The notes below the pieces were generated by a model that was given only the letters and a program-made list of their open reading frames with translations, made no database searches and was not told the DNA's origin. Below are positions 26,333-34,566 of a stretch of 64,000 nucleotides of DNA, piece after piece (position 1 is the first letter of the stretch; each line of letters starts with the position of its first letter). The stretch lies in contig JAUNOY010000005.1 in the NCBI GenBank assembly GCA_030536995.1, forward strand, positions 48,448 to 112,447. Reading direction: 5' to 3'. Source of the stretch: Eubacteriales bacterium (GTDB taxonomy: Bacteria > Bacillota > Clostridia > Lachnospirales > Lachnospiraceae). The position numbers and the translations under genes are program-made.

Positions 26333-27619
26333 ATGAAAAAATGGAAACAGCTGCTCTGCGGAGTTATTGTGGGAATACTGAGCGCTCAGGCAACAGTGGG
26401 AGCAGCGGCAGATCTGGATGCGAAATATACAATAGAAACAAACGAAATCCCCTCATGGCCTCAGGCTGCTGATATTATGGCAGACACAGGGGTTCTGATG
26501 GAGGCGTCCACAGGTGCTGTTCTCTTTGACAAAGGGGCAAATGAGATTCGTTATCCGGCAAGTATTACGAAGCTGATGACGCTTCTGGTGGCTGCGGAAA
26601 ATGGAAATCTGGAGGACAAGGTTACTTTCACTGAAACGGGAATCCGTGATGTAAAGCCGGATTCCGGAAATATCGGGATGCAGCTTGGGGAAGTGCTGAC
26701 TCTGGAGCAGTGCCTTTATGCCATGATTCTTTATTCTGCCAATGAGGTTTCTGCTCAGATTGCAGAATTTGTCGGCGGGACAGAGGAAGCATTTATTGAG
26801 ATGATGAATGAGAAGGCGGAAGAGCTTGGCTGTAAAAATACGCATTTTACAAATGCAAGCGGTCTGCCGGATCCCAATCAGTATACAACGGCAAGGGATA
26901 TGGCGCAGATATTCCGGGCGGGGCTTCGAAATAAAGTTTTCCGCAAAGTAGTAAAAACAAGGGCTTTTAAAATTCCCAAAACAAATAAAAACGATCAGGA
27001 ACGCTTTCTTGCAACCCATCATCCGCTTTTGTCCGAACAATCCGGTATTTTTGACCCGGACTGTATTGGGGGCAAGTCCGGTATGACGAACGATGCAGGA
27101 CATACGTTGGTGACAGGTATGAAGAAGAACGGTATGACGCTGATCGCGGTGGTTCTCAGGGATGTGGACATCAATCAGGCAGGGGTGGATTCTCAGAATC
27201 TTTTCCGTTATGGATATGAAAATTTCCAGAAAGTTGAGGTTGATGGAGGAAGCGTGGTAGTCCCAAAGGGAACAGATGTGAAAACTCTTTCTGTCAGGGA
27301 GAATCAGGTGGGAGAAAATAAAGTACGCCAGAGATATTTCCTGAATGACCGTTATGTGGGAAGAGGTACGATAGAAAGAGCTCAGCCTACGGCGGAGCCG
27401 GCAAAAACGCCGGACGCTGAAAAAGAAGAAGGCGACGGCAATGCAGCCGAGCCTGCCCGGAGTGAAGAGGTAAAAGAACAGGAAAAGGAACAGGAAAAGG
27501 GACTTTCCAAAACTGCAAAAATACTTCTTGTTATCATGGGCGTTATGGCGCTGATTCTGGTTATCCTCTGTAATATGCTGATTATTAAGAAACAAAAGAA
27601 GAACAGACGTCACAGGTGA
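26333..27619 (+). CDS. dacF: D-alanyl-D-alanine carboxypeptidase (DacF/PBP5 family)
   Basis: This 428-residue protein starts at ATG 26333, behind GGGAG; GTG 26324 lies inside that site. It has a signal peptide, an S11 peptidase domain with SITKLM (SxxK), YSANE (SxN) and KSGMT (KSG, the usual KTG variant), and a beta-rich C-terminal region. A Glu-rich linker precedes a C-terminal membrane helix (ILLVIMGVMALILVILC) and a basic tail. It trims the terminal D-Ala of peptidoglycan stem peptides. It starts only five bases after the glycosyltransferase, so it belongs to the same transcript, tying that pathway to the cell wall. Confidence 0.93.
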   Translation: MKKWKQLLCGVIVGILSAQATVGAAADLDAKYTIETNEIPSWPQAADIMADTGVLMEASTGAVLFDKGANEIRYPASITKLMTLLVAAENGNLEDKVTFTETGIRDVKPDSGNIGMQLGEVLTLEQCLYAMILYSANEVSAQIAEFVGGTEEAFIEMMNEKAEELGCKNTHFTNASGLPDPNQYTTARDMAQIFRAGLRNKVFRKVVKTRAFKIPKTNKNDQERFLATHHPLLSEQSGIFDPDCIGGKSGMTNDAGHTLVTGMKKNGMTLIAVVLRDVDINQAGVDSQNLFRYGYENFQKVEVDGGSVVVPKGTDVKTLSVRENQVGENKVRQRYFLNDRYVGRGTIERAQPTAEPAKTPDAEKEEGDGNAAEPARSEEVKEQEKEQEKGLSKTAKILLVIMGVMALILVILCNMLIIKKQKKNRRHR

Positions 27620-27624
27620 AAAAA

Positions 27625-27687
27625 TAAAATCATCCTCCTGAGTTTCCGCTCTGCATTGGCTGCGGATTTTCGGGAGGATGATTTTGT
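27625..27687. terminator. Bidirectional terminator after dacF
   Basis: AAAATCATCCTCC (27627-27639) pairs with GGAGGATGATTTT (27673-27685), with an inner CCGC/GCGG pair. Confidence 0.9.
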
Positions 27688-27713
27688 GTCAGGTGTTTTA
27701 GAAGTGTCGTCTG

Positions 27714-28727
27714 TTATTTTTTAGCAGCTTTTTTGGCGTATTCTGTTGTAACAAGATTCTCGTAATCGAGGCGTTTGTTCAGCTCGCCTGCGCCTTCCAG
27801 AATATCCTGAAGAAGGTTGAAACTGTCTTCCTCAAAAATCAGATTATCTTTCCATGTATCCTGATCGTAATATCGTTTCACAATGGTGGTGATGGTTTCC
27901 AGATTAAATTCCGGAAACTGGGGAGCGATAACCTCTGCAATTTCTTCAGGTGTATGGTTTACCACGAAGTCCATGCCTTTTTGAAGTCCGTTTGTGAATG
28001 CCGTAATAAGCTCAGGATGTTTTTCCATATAGCTTGTTTTTGCGCTGTAGGAAGTGTAGGGCACATAGCCGGAGTCTACACCCAGAGAAGCGACGACATA
28101 ACCTGCGCCTTCCTGTTCAAGGGCTGTGGCGGACGGCTCAAACTCTACGGAAAAATCTCCCTGCCCTCCGGAAAAGGCAGCGGCAGTAGAGCCGAAATCA
28201 ATACTCTGGTCGATGGTAAGGTCAGTTTGCGGGTCAATGTTGTTGGCTTTGAGGATATGCTCGAAGACCATTTCCGGCATACCGCCTTTTCGACCTCCCA
28301 GAACTTTTTTGCCCTTAAGGTCTTCCCACTGGAAATCAGGCATTTCCTCTCGGGCTACAAGGAAGTTTCCGGCGCGTTGGGTGAGCTGGGCAAAGTTTAC
28401 GATTACGTCGTTGGCGCCTTCCTGATAGGCGTAGATGGAAGCTTCTGCGCCCATGAAGCCGATGTCCGCTTCGCCGGAGATGACAGCCGTCATAACCTTA
28501 TCTGCGCCGAAGCCTGTTACCAGCTCAAGGTCGATGCCCTCTTCTGCAAAGTAGCCTTTTTCAATGGCGACATACTGAGGCGCATAGAAGATGGAATGGG
28601 CGACTTCGTTTAAGGTGACTTTTGTAAGCGGCTCTTCCTTATTTTCTGCCATAACAAAAGAGGGCAGAGCTGTGATTGCCAGAAGTACGGCAAGAGCGGC
28701 AGCAGTTACTTTTCTTTTTAATTTCAT
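27714..28727 (-). CDS. ABC transporter substrate-binding protein, SsuA/NMT1 type
   Basis: This 337-residue exported protein is read from ATG 28727, nine bases after AAGGAG (TTG 28733 is an alternative). It has a Sec signal peptide (MKLKRKVTAAALAVLL) without a lipobox. The binding fold of the SsuA/ThiY/NMT1 group is indicated by HSIFYAPQYVAIEKGYF, GSTAAAFSGGQGDF and FNGLQKGMD-type segments. These proteins bind sulfonates, pyrimidine precursors or nitrate-like ligands. The expected permease and ATPase genes are not adjacent, so the partner complex must lie elsewhere or the gene is an orphan. A terminator separates it from the upstream EutP operon. Confidence 0.85.
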   Translation of the reverse strand: MKLKRKVTAAALAVLLAITALPSFVMAENKEEPLTKVTLNEVAHSIFYAPQYVAIEKGYFAEEGIDLELVTGFGADKVMTAVISGEADIGFMGAEASIYAYQEGANDVIVNFAQLTQRAGNFLVAREEMPDFQWEDLKGKKVLGGRKGGMPEMVFEHILKANNIDPQTDLTIDQSIDFGSTAAAFSGGQGDFSVEFEPSATALEQEGAGYVVASLGVDSGYVPYTSYSAKTSYMEKHPELITAFTNGLQKGMDFVVNHTPEEIAEVIAPQFPEFNLETITTIVKRYYDQDTWKDNLIFEEDSFNLLQDILEGAGELNKRLDYENLVTTEYAKKAAKK

Positions 28728-28781
28728 ATACAATGACTCCTTTTCCTTTCTTTTTCAGCATATGAAAGAGGAGAAAAAAAG

Positions 28782-28830
28782 GTGAAAAAAACCTCTGCTG
28801 AATAAGATTTTCGTTTAATTCAACAGAGGT
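28782..28830 (-). terminator. Terminator of the EutS-EutS-EutP operon
   Basis: On the reverse strand CCTCTGTTGAAT (28829-28818) pairs with ATTCAGCAGAGG (28803-28792, one mismatch), followed by seven T. Confidence 0.88.
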
Positions 28831-28877
28831 AAAGAAGCCGGTTATTTTTGGGAATAAAATCCTGCGGGAAACAATGT

Positions 28878-29408
28878 CTACCGGATATCCTCCGGATATT
28901 CCACGCCTTCCGGAAGGGGATCCCACTCATTTAAGCCAAGGCTTTGTTTGAATTTCGCCTGTTCCAGAGTTAATGGAGGAAGATCTTCATTCAGGTAGTC
29001 CAAAAGTTCGCTGATGCCTTCCCTTGTTTTATTGTTTACCATAAAGATCCGTTCGCATCCAGTATTGATTAGCCACTGGCGAACCATGGGGATGTTTGCG
29101 TGAGGAGAATCCACCTTGGTGATGATTCCGATAAGCGGGCGGAGTATAAAAGCCCGTGAGCAGGGGGCAAAAAGATTGAATGGTTCGTCGGCAGCCTGAA
29201 CAATGGCTACCACATCTGCCTCGAAAGAGAAGCAGGCAAGTCCGACACTGAAATGCTTGGACTCTGCATATTCGCCCGGAGAGTCTATGGTATCATCGTT
29301 TGTGTTGGTATACTGAGTCTTTATGTAGTGAAGCTCTTCACCTTTGAGAGCCTGAGTCAGAGAAGTCTTTCCGGCTTCGCTTCGTCCCATTAAAAACATT
29401 TTCTTCAT
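28878..29408 (-). CDS. eutP: EutP/PduV-like small GTPase
   Basis: This 176-residue P-loop GTPase has Walker A GRSEAGKTS, switch/G3 DSPGEY and G4 TKVD, the normal size and order for EutP/PduV. Such proteins accompany bacterial microcompartment operons and are thought to position or regulate the compartments. It overlaps the upstream EutS-like gene by four bases (ATGA). It is the last gene of a three-gene leftward unit that lacks any signature microcompartment enzyme in this window. Confidence 0.9.
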   Translation of the reverse strand: MKKMFLMGRSEAGKTSLTQALKGEELHYIKTQYTNTNDDTIDSPGEYAESKHFSVGLACFSFEADVVAIVQAADEPFNLFAPCSRAFILRPLIGIITKVDSPHANIPMVRQWLINTGCERIFMVNNKTREGISELLDYLNEDLPPLTLEQAKFKQSLGLNEWDPLPEGVEYPEDIR

Positions 29409-29839
29409 CTTGTCACCTCGCAGGTTCTGAAACCGAGGGTATCACGGAAAAAGCGGACAACTTCCTCAACTGCAGTCTCCACCTGTGCAAGTCCGCCTGT
29501 GAGAATGAGAGAGCCGCAGAAACGGTCCATAAAGCCGATGTCTACATTGGCGCTTTTGACAGCGACATCTGCTGCGACTACAACTGCTTCCCACGGTGTG
29601 AAGCGGATCAGACCGATGGTCTCGCCTGTATGATCCTCGCCTTCGTGAACACCGATGTGAAGACCGAGATTTTGATAGATACAGGCTTCGGAAGGATTGA
29701 TAATATGGGCAAGGCATACTTCTTTTCCGGGAACGCGTACGCGGGTAAGACGGAGTTTCTTCCCTTCCAGCTCTTCGTAATTCTTGTGAAACAGCTTTTC
29801 CAGAAGTTCCTCTCTGGTAATCTGGTTTGTTTGCTTCAT
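29405..29839 (-). CDS. EutS/PduU-like microcompartment shell protein with N-terminal extension
   Basis: This 144-residue protein is a circularly permuted BMC-domain shell protein: an N-terminal beta segment (RVRVPGKEVCLAHII) precedes the permuted core, which includes ETIGLIRFTPWEAVV and VDIGFMDRFCGSLIL. Compared with classical EutS (about 110 residues) it has some 25 to 30 extra charged residues at the N-terminus (QITREELLEKLFHKNYEEL). That extension resembles the short amphipathic helices used to tether cargo or partners to shells. It lies between a shorter EutS and EutP in one operon. Confidence 0.88.
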   Translation of the reverse strand: MKQTNQITREELLEKLFHKNYEELEGKKLRLTRVRVPGKEVCLAHIINPSEACIYQNLGLHIGVHEGEDHTGETIGLIRFTPWEAVVVAADVAVKSANVDIGFMDRFCGSLILTGGLAQVETAVEEVVRFFRDTLGFRTCEVTR

Positions 29840-29850
29840 ATCAGCACTTC

Positions 29851-30216
29851 CTATCTTTTTGTAATGTTGCAGACTACATAACCAAGAGAATCACGGAAAT
29901 AATCTACGACCTCTGTCATTGCGGACATGACGTCGGAAATCTCTCCTGTGATGATCAGGGTTCCTGTAAAGCGGTCTGCGAATCCAAGATAAACATTTCC
30001 GCTTTTTACTGCGATATCGGATGCGATAACTGCAGATTCCGGAGGAGTCATATTCATGATTCCGATTGCGGAAGAGCGGTAATCAAGCTGGGGATTTAAA
30101 CCAAGCTTCTGATAAATGATAGGCGCCGGACCTCCCATTACATGTGCAAAGGTAATTTCCTTTCCTGCTACGGTTTCCTGTACGATTCTAATCTGTTCTA
30201 CATTCTCATTTGCCAT
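29851..30216 (-). CDS. eutS: EutS-like microcompartment shell protein
   Basis: This 121-residue permuted BMC protein closely follows the EutS pattern: IVQETVAGKEITFAHVMGG, AIGIMNMTPPESAVIASD, VYLGFADRFTGTLII, ending NITKR. EutS forms bent hexamers at shell edges in ethanolamine compartments. The start has GAGAGGGACATATCA upstream. It opens the operon behind a consensus promoter. No EutM-type hexamer, EutN pentamer, lyase or aldehyde dehydrogenase gene is present nearby. Confidence 0.9.
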   Translation of the reverse strand: MANENVEQIRIVQETVAGKEITFAHVMGGPAPIIYQKLGLNPQLDYRSSAIGIMNMTPPESAVIASDIAVKSGNVYLGFADRFTGTLIITGEISDVMSAMTEVVDYFRDSLGYVVCNITKR

Positions 30217-30293
30217 TGATATGTCCCTCTCTTTCAGAAATTCTATTCGATAAAGCTTTTAATCCTGCAAAAAAGCAAGCTATTCTACGCTAA

Positions 30294-30322
30294 ATTATAC
30301 TATCCGGCGATAAGGGGGTCAA
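30294..30322 (-). promoter_or_regulatory. Promoter of the EutS-EutS-EutP operon
   Basis: On the reverse strand TTGACC (30322-30317), 17-base spacer, perfect TATAAT (30299-30294). Confidence 0.8.
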
Positions 30323-30394
30323 GTTGAAAAAAATCCTTTAAATAGTAAAATTCTTTGTTTTTTTAAATAAGGAGAAAACATTTTCAGAAATGGA

Positions 30395-30422
30395 TTGCTG
30401 TTTTTTGTCAGAGGCGTATAAT
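30395..30422 (+). promoter_or_regulatory. Promoter of the small membrane-protein gene
   Basis: TTGCTG (30395-30400), 16-base spacer, TATAAT (30417-30422), 36 bases before ATG 30459. Confidence 0.6.
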
Positions 30423-30458
30423 GGAGCCTATATCACAAAAAAGAGGAGAAAGAAACAC

Positions 30459-30626
30459 ATGAAAAAACAGGGGAATTTGCTTATGAAGCTGACAGACCTC
30501 GCAGGGCTTACTTTTTTATGGATTATCGGATGCATTCCGATTGTGACACTTTTATACGGTGCTGTAGGAGCGCTTCTTGGAGCCGGGAATTCCTATCTGG
30601 CAGAGCCGGCGTTAGAACGTATTTGA
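30459..30626 (+). CDS. Small membrane protein resembling the N-terminus of DUF624/YesL
   Basis: This 55-residue protein has a strong AAGAGGAGAAAG site and its own promoter. The sequence (LLMKLTDLAGLTFLWIIGC, then PIVTLLYGAVGALLG) matches the first transmembrane region of DUF624/YesL proteins, which normally have about 200 residues. It stops after one hydrophobic segment, and no continuation is seen downstream in any frame. It may be a remnant of a truncated yesL-like gene or a genuine small membrane protein. Confidence 0.6.
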   Translation: MKKQGNLLMKLTDLAGLTFLWIIGCIPIVTLLYGAVGALLGAGNSYLAEPALERI

Positions 30627-30650
30627 TACAGGAATCGTGAAAAATTGTGA

Positions 30651-30679
30651 TTGACATTCATACGTTAATGTGACAAACT
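30651..30679 (+). promoter_or_regulatory. Candidate promoter of malQ
   Basis: Perfect TTGACA (30651-30656) with a weak -10 at 17 bases (CAAACT, 30674-30679). The AATGTGACA motif at 30667-30675 sits exactly as in the 21145 promoter. Confidence 0.5.
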
Positions 30680-30711
30680 AGCTTTATTAAGTCAGAAGGA
30701 AGGGAAATTAT

Positions 30712-32319
30712 ATGACAGAGAAAAGACAGTGCGGTGTGCTGCTTCCGATTAGCAGCCTTCCGTCCAAATATGGAATCGGATGTTTTGATAAAAGCGCGTA
30801 TGAATTTGTAGATGCTTTGAAGGCAGCGGGACAGAGCTGCTGGCAGATTCTTCCTCTGGGGCCTACAAGCTATGGGGATTCCCCGTATCAGTCATTTTCC
30901 ACATTTGCGGGAAACCCTTATTTTATCAGTCTTGACGCCCTTATTGAAGAAGGAGTGCTCACGAAAAAAGAATGTGAAGCTGTAGATTTCGGAAAAGATG
31001 AGACAAGTATTGACTACGCGAAGCTTTACAAAGGTCGCAGCAAGCTTTTGAGAAAAGCCTATGAGCGCAGCGACATCAGTAAAAATGAGGAATTCTGTAA
31101 GTTCCAGCAGGAGCAGGGCTACTGGCTGAAGGATTATGCTCTTTTTATGGCTGTAAAATCCCGTTTTGACGGTGCACCCTGGAGCGAATGGGCGGAAGAT
31201 ATCCGTTTGCGCTGGCAGTTTGCGCTGGATTATTACAGAGAACAGTGCTATTTCGATATAGAATTTCAGGAATATGTACAGTTTAAATTTTATGAACAGT
31301 GGGGGAAATTAAAAGCCTACGCAAATGAGAACGGAATCCGAATCATTGGAGATATTCCGATTTATGTGGCAATGGACAGTGCAGACACCTGGGCGAGTCC
31401 GTGGCTCTTCAAAATCGACGAGGATAATCAGCCGACACAGGTTGCAGGATGCCCTCCTGACGGATTTTCCGCAACAGGACAGCTCTGGGGAAATCCTCTG
31501 TACAACTGGGAGGTGCACAAACAGTCCGGTTTTGAGTGGTGGATTCATCGGATCCGTCACTGCTTTACCATGTACGATATTGTCAGAATCGACCATTTCC
31601 GAGGTTTTGACGAATATTATGCGATTCCTTTCGGCGATAAAACAGCAGAGAACGGCTGGTGGGAAAAAGGGCCTGGTATGGAGCTTTTTAATGCCATTAA
31701 AAACCGTCTTGGAGAACAGGATATTATCGCGGAGGATCTGGGCTTTATGACAGATACGGTAGTGAAGCTGGTGGAGGACAGCGGATATCCGAATATGAAA
31801 GTAATTGAATTTGCTTTTGACGAGCGTGATACGGGAAACAGCAGCGATTATCTTCCCCATAACTACCCAAATAACTGTGTGGTATATACAGGAACTCACG
31901 ACAATGAAACTCTGTCTGGCTGGTTTAAGGATATTACGCCAAAGGAACGGAGAATGGTTCGTCAGTATCTGAACAACTTCCATACCAGCGATGACGAGAT
32001 TTATAAAGATCTTATCTGTCTGGTTATGCGCAGTGTGGCGTCACTTTGCGTGATTCCGATGCAGGACTATCTGGGACTTGACAATTCAGCCCGTATCAAC
32101 CAGCCGTCCACTTTGGGAAAAAACTGGAAATGGCGTCTGAAGAAAGGGCAGTTTGACAGGCAGATTCAGACAGAAATGAGAGAGCTTGCAGTAAGATACG
32201 GAAGATGCGAGCCTGTATATGAGCCGGAAGAGAAGGAAACAGAAGCCGAAGAAAAAGAAATGAAAGAAGAAGCAGTTCCAAATGCAGGAATTAAGGAAAA
32301 AGCCGGGGAGAAAAAATGA
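30712..32319 (+). CDS. malQ: 4-alpha-glucanotransferase (amylomaltase, GH77)
   Basis: This 535-residue GH77 enzyme transfers alpha-1,4-glucan segments between maltooligosaccharides and releases glucose, acting in the cytoplasm on glycogen or starch breakdown products. Family signatures include LLPISSLPSKYGIG, GDSPYQSFSTFAGNPYF, the nucleophile strand RIDHFRGFDEYYA near residue 290, and IIAEDLG with the acid/base Glu near 340. The last 35 residues are a Glu/Lys-rich tail, longer than usual. The start has GGAAGGGAAATTAT upstream. The symporter gene begins directly after the stop, so both share a transcript. Confidence 0.95.
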   Translation: MTEKRQCGVLLPISSLPSKYGIGCFDKSAYEFVDALKAAGQSCWQILPLGPTSYGDSPYQSFSTFAGNPYFISLDALIEEGVLTKKECEAVDFGKDETSIDYAKLYKGRSKLLRKAYERSDISKNEEFCKFQQEQGYWLKDYALFMAVKSRFDGAPWSEWAEDIRLRWQFALDYYREQCYFDIEFQEYVQFKFYEQWGKLKAYANENGIRIIGDIPIYVAMDSADTWASPWLFKIDEDNQPTQVAGCPPDGFSATGQLWGNPLYNWEVHKQSGFEWWIHRIRHCFTMYDIVRIDHFRGFDEYYAIPFGDKTAENGWWEKGPGMELFNAIKNRLGEQDIIAEDLGFMTDTVVKLVEDSGYPNMKVIEFAFDERDTGNSSDYLPHNYPNNCVVYTGTHDNETLSGWFKDITPKERRMVRQYLNNFHTSDDEIYKDLICLVMRSVASLCVIPMQDYLGLDNSARINQPSTLGKNWKWRLKKGQFDRQIQTEMRELAVRYGRCEPVYEPEEKETEAEEKEMKEEAVPNAGIKEKAGEKK

Positions 32320-32320
32320 T

Positions 32321-33664
32321 ATGAAAATGAAAACAGACAGAAAGAGAGACTCTTTCCGGTCGCACTGGGGATTTGTCATAGCCTGCATCGGTTCTGCGGT
32401 GGGAATGGGAAATATCTGGATGTTTCCTGCAAGAGTGTCGAAATACGGCGGCGGTTCTTTCCTGATTCCGTACTTCATTTTTGTCATTTTGATTGGTTAT
32501 TCCGGAGTGATTGGAGAAATGGCATTCGGAAGGTCAGTACATTCCGGACCTGTGGGAGCCTTTGGCGCAGCCTGCGCCTCCCGTGGGGAAAAGTGGCGCA
32601 AGACAGGAGAGCTTCTTGGATGTATTCCCATGTTTGGAGCACTTGCTCTTGCCATCGGCTATTCTGTGGTTGTAGGCTGGATTATTAAATATATGGTAGG
32701 AACCTTCACAGGGGCGACTCTTGCGCCGGAAAATGTAGAGGGCTTCGGAGAGGCGTTTGGTTCTATGGCGTCGGCTTACGGAAATAACGGATGGCAGATT
32801 GTGGCGCTTATTGTCTGCTTCGTCATTATGGCATTCGGTATTTCGTCAGGTGTGGAAAAGGCGGCGAAGATTATGATGCCGTTATTCTTCCTTATGTTTC
32901 TCGGACTGGCAGTGTATCTTGTTTTCCAGCCGGGAGCAATGGAAGGGTATAAATATATTTTCCGCATTGAGAAATCAGCGATTCTGAACCCCATGACCTG
33001 GGTATACGCGCTTGGACAGGCCTTCTTTTCTCTGTCTCTTGCAGGAAACGGAACCATTATTTATGGTTCTTATCTGAAAGAAGATGCAGATATTGTAGAT
33101 TCTGCGAAAAAAGTTGCATTTTTTGATACGACGGCAGCAATTCTGGCAGCCCTTGTGATTATTCCTGCGATGGCGACAGCGGGACAGGAGCTGACAAGCG
33201 GCGGTCCGGGACTGATGTTCGTCTTTATTCCTCATATTTTTAAGGGGATTCCGGGAGGCAGTATTCTGGCAGTTATTTTCTTTATCGCCGTATTTTTTGC
33301 AGGAATCACTTCCCTTGTGAATCTGTTTGAAGCGCCGATTTCTACTTTGCAGGATTATTTCCATCTGAAACGTCCTTTGGCAGTGGGAATCATTGCGGTA
33401 ATCGGCGGAGTAGTCAGTATTATGATTCAGGGAATTGTTTCAGGATGGATGGATTTCGTTTCTATTTATATCTGTCCGCTGGGCGCAGGTATGGCTGGAA
33501 TTATGTTCTTCTGGATATTCAAAAACGGAGCAGCCCGGAAAGCGATTCAGACAGGGCGCAGTAAACCTGTCGGCAGATGGCTGGAGCCGGTAACGAAATA
33601 TGTATTTTGCGGATTGACGGTTATTGTTTTTGTTCTTGGAATTGTTTTTCACGGAATAGGGTGA
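32321..33664 (+). CDS. Sodium-dependent transporter of the SNF (neurotransmitter symporter) family
   Basis: This 447-residue polytopic protein has about 11 hydrophobic segments. The first helix carries the sodium-site signature GSAVGMGNIWMFPARVSKYG of SNF/NSS transporters, in which the usual Arg after Trp is Met. Bacterial members import amino acids or indole-type compounds with sodium. ATG 32321 is ten bases after GGGGAG and one base after the malQ stop. The link to malQ is positional only. Confidence 0.9.
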   Translation: MKMKTDRKRDSFRSHWGFVIACIGSAVGMGNIWMFPARVSKYGGGSFLIPYFIFVILIGYSGVIGEMAFGRSVHSGPVGAFGAACASRGEKWRKTGELLGCIPMFGALALAIGYSVVVGWIIKYMVGTFTGATLAPENVEGFGEAFGSMASAYGNNGWQIVALIVCFVIMAFGISSGVEKAAKIMMPLFFLMFLGLAVYLVFQPGAMEGYKYIFRIEKSAILNPMTWVYALGQAFFSLSLAGNGTIIYGSYLKEDADIVDSAKKVAFFDTTAAILAALVIIPAMATAGQELTSGGPGLMFVFIPHIFKGIPGGSILAVIFFIAVFFAGITSLVNLFEAPISTLQDYFHLKRPLAVGIIAVIGGVVSIMIQGIVSGWMDFVSIYICPLGAGMAGIMFFWIFKNGAARKAIQTGRSKPVGRWLEPVTKYVFCGLTVIVFVLGIVFHGIG

Positions 33665-33752
33665 GCAGACCTGTTAACTTGTGTTCTGAAATGATGCAGG
33701 GATGATAACGGTTGTTTCTGTGAAATTAAAAAACAGACGGGAGAATTATATT

Positions 33753-34550
33753 ATGTCTAAAATTGGATTTATCGGATGTGGAAATATGGCTTCTGCCATG
33801 ATTGGGGGAATGCTGAAAAAAGGACTTTACAGTAAAGAAGAAATTATTGTTTCCAATCTCACGGAAGCAGGAAGCAGACGCAGCCGTGAGAAACTGGGGG
33901 TTGTGACCACTCTTGATAATAAAGAGGTGGTAAGAAGCGCAAAGATTGTTTTCCTTGCAGTGAAGCCGCAGTTTTATGAAGAGGTTCTGGAAGAAGTAAA
34001 AGCAGAGATTACTTCAGAACATATTCTGGTGGGAATCGCTCCGGGAAAAACCCTTGCGTGGCTGGAAGAAAAATGCGGACAGCCGATGAAAGTGGTGCGT
34101 ATGATGCCGAATACCCCGGCTCAGGTAGGGGAAGGAATGACAGGCGTTTGTGCTAACGAAAAAGTAACAGAAGAAGAATTAAAGCGGATGTGTGAGATTA
34201 CAGACAGCTTTGGCCGCACAGAGGTCGTGCCTGAGCGCATGATGGAAGCTTTAAGCGCAGTGAGCGGATGTTCACCGGCGTATGTATATATGTTTATCGA
34301 AGCAATGGCAGACGCTGCAGTTGCCCAGGGAATGCCGAGAAAACAGGCATATGCCCTTGCGTCTCAGGCAGTGCTGGGAAGTGCTAAGATGGTGCTTGAG
34401 ACCGGGCTCCATCCGGGAGAATTAAAAGATATGGTATGCTCTCCGGCAGGAAGCACCATTCAGGGTGTGCGTACTCTGGAGGCGAAAGGGTTCCGCAGCG
34501 CTGTGTTTGAAGCTCTCACAGCAGCTGCAGAAAAAGGTAAAACACTTTAA
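33753..34550 (+). CDS. proC: Pyrroline-5-carboxylate reductase
   Basis: This 265-residue enzyme reduces pyrroline-5-carboxylate to proline with NAD(P)H. The N-terminal Rossmann motif is IGFIGCGNMASAMIGG, and the family signature lies near residue 220 (HPGELKDMVCSPAGSTI). ATG 33753 follows ACGGGAGAATTATATT; an upstream in-frame ATG at 33702 has no site. It follows the symporter by 88 bases and ends 16 bases before the convergent CYTH gene. Confidence 0.96.
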   Translation: MSKIGFIGCGNMASAMIGGMLKKGLYSKEEIIVSNLTEAGSRRSREKLGVVTTLDNKEVVRSAKIVFLAVKPQFYEEVLEEVKAEITSEHILVGIAPGKTLAWLEEKCGQPMKVVRMMPNTPAQVGEGMTGVCANEKVTEEELKRMCEITDSFGRTEVVPERMMEALSAVSGCSPAYVYMFIEAMADAAVAQGMPRKQAYALASQAVLGSAKMVLETGLHPGELKDMVCSPAGSTIQGVRTLEAKGFRSAVFEALTAAAEKGKTL

Positions 34551-34566
34551 TTCTGGGACAGGAAAA

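Noticed and set aside
26453..27613. Reverse-strand open frame of nearly 390 codons inside dacF
   Set aside because: Fully inside a gene with intact S11 motifs; composition rich in His, Cys and Phe is typical of an antisense shadow.
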